A stretch of 64,000 nt of DNA from NCBI GenBank assembly GCA_013112575.1, contig JABFGG010000006.1:186001-250000 (forward strand), read 5' to 3'. Position numbers and translations under genes: made by a program. Origin of the DNA: Chloroflexota bacterium. GTDB taxonomy: Bacteria > Chloroflexota > Anaerolineae > Anaerolineales > UBA11579. The notes under the pieces were generated by a model. It did not search any database and was not told the DNA's origin. It saw only the letters and a program-made list of their open reading frames with translations. Numbering within the stretch: the stretch's first letter is position 1; every line of letters starts with the position of its first letter. Positions 61,649 to 64,000 of the stretch are shown piece by piece.

Positions 61649-63397
61649 TTACACTTGATTTCCTGCAGAGACCAGTACACTGGCGCCAGAGGCCAATCCG
61701 CCTGGATTGCCACTATTGCGTAGATCATTTGCGATCACGCGATTGCTGGCTGGGGTATCTGTGCCAAAGCTAATATCAAGACCGAACTGTGCCCGTGAGC
61801 TTGCAAGGGGTCCGCGCGTGCAAGTATTGAGCTCGAAAAGCGAATTGCTGGTATCACTACATACATAAATATGCGAAAACTCGTATGAAGAATTGTGGCA
61901 ATTTCCAATGCAGAAATTCTCCAATACGCTTAACTCAGAACCAACCAGTGCAAGGCCATGTTCACCATTGCGGTTCAGCAAATTACCCTGGATTACTGCT
62001 TGATTTAGGTTAATGCCCGTGACTCCTGATCTGCTATTCTGGTAGGCTTTGTTTTCGACAAGACTCAATCGTGCTGCATCTGTATCGCCGATAGCACTGT
62101 TGTTAATGTAAATCCCATCCTCGCTATTTAGGAACACTCGATTGTCATGAAGGTGGGTGTCAAGTTGCTCACTGAGATTTATCCCATGCCGTCCATTTCT
62201 ATAACAATCATTGTCATTGATTTTGATATTCCGTTGCCTTGACCCATCGTTACGCCTGACAATAATGCCATCTTTCGCATTGGCAAAACAATTATTGTCA
62301 GCTATTAATCCATTACGTGATGCTCCTTCGATTTCAATACCGCTCCCCAAATCATTTATTTGATTCTCCGTCAACTCGTTCCGGCAGTTCTGCTCCTCCG
62401 TTAGTCCTTTTTGATCCAGGCAATCATTCTCGATGATTTGCCAGTCATTGAAGTCTCCATTTAGAGAAATTCCGGCGACGAGGTTCCCAACACATTCATT
62501 ACCTAGAAAACGAATCTTGCGCGCCCGAACGCCATGGCTGGCAACGGCACGAATGCCATGGCGGTTGTTGGCGCAATAGTTATCGAGAATAGTAATGTGA
62601 TCGAGATCGTTGCTGTCCGCATCGGGCTCGATGCGGATCCCCGTTGCGGTTGTGCAGGTGTCCTCAAACTCTTTTTCTGGCAAAAGGTCTCGCGTCGTGA
62701 AACTGTCATCCTTTCGGCAATCACTACGACGAACATACCTCGATTCGGCATCCATATGAGTAGCGCGACAAGCTTTGATCACAATATAGCGGCCTGTAAT
62801 GACAACGATGCCCGTCCGATGACATTCCGTGATCGTGCAGTCTTCTACGACCACACGCTGTGGAACCTGCACATGGCCAGTTTCCCCCACGGCATTGATA
62901 TGCACGCCATCGTAGCCGCAATTCTTTATATCCATTTTTGACACCGCGACATTCGAAGCGCCTAGAACAGCAACGCCAATTGAAAATCCATGGTTATTGG
63001 GGTTTACACGGATCTTGCCTCCCTGAACCATGGCCCCATCACCATTCTTGTTACGCGATGGCACACGCTGGGTCTCAATCTGAATGACATTGTAAGCACA
63101 ACGAGTGGGTTTGGCGCAATTATCCTGGGAGAAGTCGACATCCGCGTACAAAGTTGCCTCTGACGAAAAATGCAATTTCGTGTTTGGCGTGGCAATCCGG
63201 AGTATGTGGCACGGGCTACCGTCCCCAGGATCAGCTTCGACCGTGTGGAGCAAATACGGCTTTCCACCTTTAGGTCGCGGGAAGTAAAAGTCGGCTCCTG
63301 GGTTATCGCGGATCAACTCTCTTATTAATTGGCTTACATCTCGATCTGAATCAACAAAAGCTTTGATCTTGCCAGAGTAAACATTTATTAATGTCAT
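61649..63397 (-). CDS. NosD-type right-handed beta-helix protein
   Basis: The 582-residue protein has no signal peptide. After an N-terminal ~100 residues, short repeats of the NosD/PbH1 type (GYDGVHINAVGETG, GIRIEPDADSNDLDHITIL, NRHGIRAV, GSGIEIEGASRNGLIADNN, DGIIVRRNDG) stack into a parallel beta-helix. AGGA lies before the ATG. It could be a carbohydrate-active or capping protein; no active site is recognised. It is paired with the lipoprotein beta-helix downstream. Confidence 0.82.
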   Translation of the reverse strand: MTLINVYSGKIKAFVDSDRDVSQLIRELIRDNPGADFYFPRPKGGKPYLLHTVEADPGDGSPCHILRIATPNTKLHFSSEATLYADVDFSQDNCAKPTRCAYNVIQIETQRVPSRNKNGDGAMVQGGKIRVNPNNHGFSIGVAVLGASNVAVSKMDIKNCGYDGVHINAVGETGHVQVPQRVVVEDCTITECHRTGIVVITGRYIVIKACRATHMDAESRYVRRSDCRKDDSFTTRDLLPEKEFEDTCTTATGIRIEPDADSNDLDHITILDNYCANNRHGIRAVASHGVRARKIRFLGNECVGNLVAGISLNGDFNDWQIIENDCLDQKGLTEEQNCRNELTENQINDLGSGIEIEGASRNGLIADNNCFANAKDGIIVRRNDGSRQRNIKINDNDCYRNGRHGINLSEQLDTHLHDNRVFLNSEDGIYINNSAIGDTDAARLSLVENKAYQNSRSGVTGINLNQAVIQGNLLNRNGEHGLALVGSELSVLENFCIGNCHNSSYEFSHIYVCSDTSNSLFELNTCTRGPLASSRAQFGLDISFGTDTPASNRVIANDLRNSGNPGGLASGASVLVSAGNQV

Positions 63398-63838
63398 GGG
63401 ATTTCCTCTCTTTCAGATTGCCAATCAGATGGATAGATAGTAACTGTACGTTTCGAAAACGTTTACAAATGCACAAATATCGTCTAAACGAGGAGAACAC
63501 ATGCAGTTCCATTTCAATTTGGCTTACAAACAATAGCATGTAGCAGCTTTCAATTACAGTGACAATGCTGTCACGAACTGTCATTATTCTGATTTCGACA
63601 ATCGAGAGCACGCAAACAAAAAGCAGACCTATTTCTCTATTTATCCTCGAAGGACAGATGCCGGTTCAGGCTTCGACTATGTAAGTAAACATGCTGATGC
63701 ACACCCTAGGTTTATGCGCGAGAGCGTTATTGAGGTGGATAAATTGATATTGTACTCAATCCGCTAGATGTACCATCACGGGGTAAAAAAGCATACGATA
63801 CAATTTGATCAATATTGTTAGAGTTCATCGTCAGAGTC
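63398..63838. other. Intergenic region with a short palindrome
   Basis: I see no gene in these 441 bases between the divergent beta-helix and PHP/DnaE-like genes. The palindrome at 63559-63574 is the only structured element. Confidence 0.5.
63559..63574. promoter_or_regulatory. Palindrome GTGACA-ATGC-TGTCAC, possible operator
   Basis: A perfect six-base inverted repeat with a four-base spacer is followed by another CTGTCA nine bases on. It lies between divergent genes, 162 bases from the beta-helix start and 265 bases from the DnaE-like start. No regulator is recognised. Confidence 0.35.
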
Positions 63839-64000
63839 ATGCCAACACAACCTGCCCTCGAAATAACGCCGGTCAATCTTCACACCTTCTCTCATTTCTC
63901 CTTCCTGGAAGGCCAGGCGTCGCAACAAGACCTGGCCTCTACTGCGGCTGCTGCCGGACAACCAGCCCTGGCGCTGACGGATCGGCATCGGCTCACAGGC
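63839..64000 (+). CDS. PHP-domain protein, N-terminus of a DnaE-like polymerase (partial)
   Basis: The frame opens at ATG 63839 and runs to the right edge (54 codons): VNLHTFSHFSFLEGQAS, then AAGQPALALTDRHRLTG. This is the start of the PHP domain of DNA polymerase III alpha-type enzymes (xHxHSxxSxLDG, and LAxTDHxxxxG), with Asn and Arg where the usual metal-binding residues stand at two places. An error-prone DnaE2-like enzyme is likely. A stand-alone PHP phosphoesterase remains possible. Confidence 0.75.
   Translation, partial: MPTQPALEITPVNLHTFSHFSFLEGQASQQDLASTAAAAGQPALALTDRHRLTG

Noticed and set aside
1..64000. CRISPR array or tRNA genes
   Set aside because: No regularly spaced direct repeats and no recognisable tRNA cloverleaf were seen by eye; short hairpins near 3592 and 36473 are too weak to call.

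Overview
The window is most likely chromosomal DNA of a Chloroflexota bacterium, probably Anaerolineae-like. This is inferred from gene content and not from any marker: an NBR1/FW-type secreted protein, a BTAD remnant, a DUF2806 protein, PDZ-like and NarX-like NarL-type sensor kinases, and many IS and Tn3 remnants. Base composition is roughly balanced. No rRNA, tRNA or CRISPR array was seen.

Layout. 1-3541: a NarL-type sensor kinase cut by the left edge, a small membrane protein, and an OmpR-type regulator with a degenerate receiver. 3804-7409: an unusual array of six mini zinc-ribbon proteins resembling LysW in layout, interspersed with two paralogous two-helix membrane proteins and an S33-type hydrolase. 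7495-9529: groES-groEL with a strong shared terminator. 9872-14755: DUF2806 protein, AI-2E-family permease, a YebE/DUF2179 protein next to a P-loop protein, two tiny basic proteins, and a GreA/GreB-family factor. 15006-22761: a 3.3 kb Tn3-family element carrying only tnpA, inserted beside a cupin remnant; two lipoprotein esterases; an IS5-type element abutting an IS110 transposase that has lost its C-terminus. 22808-29941: gene debris (SBP_bac_5, GH-like and unknown fragments, a truncated GltD-like oxidoreductase), an intact NarX/NarL-type two-component pair, and a BTAD remnant.

31608-50977 is a dense accessory and defence-like region. It holds a possible integrase remnant, a Phd/PIN toxin-antitoxin module, an MNT/HEPN module, a tyrosine recombinase, and three co-directional genes ending in a RecD/Pif1-like helicase with a C-terminal membrane anchor and SH3b-like domain. 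Converging on these is a seven-gene minus-strand run (50623 to 39306): a degenerate AddB-like helicase, a UvrD helicase, a stand-alone Cas4/AddB-like nuclease, RecJ, an OLD/TOPRIM nuclease plus UvrD helicase that match Gabija (GajA/GajB) in architecture and length, and a DnaQ-like exonuclease. Most junctions overlap or nearly touch, so much of the run is probably one transcription unit.

51199-64000: a Tn3 transposase fragment fused to a LuxR-type HTH fragment; a 1692-residue membrane patatin with about 16 transmembrane segments; a repeat of the LuxR-gene 3' end; a truncated SRAP gene joined to another gene's 3' part; two right-handed beta-helix proteins; and, at the right edge, the start of a PHP-domain protein resembling DnaE. 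The best candidates for something undescribed are the zinc-ribbon array, the membrane-anchored helicase trio, the combined AddAB-like/RecJ/Gabija-like operon, and the giant patatin.
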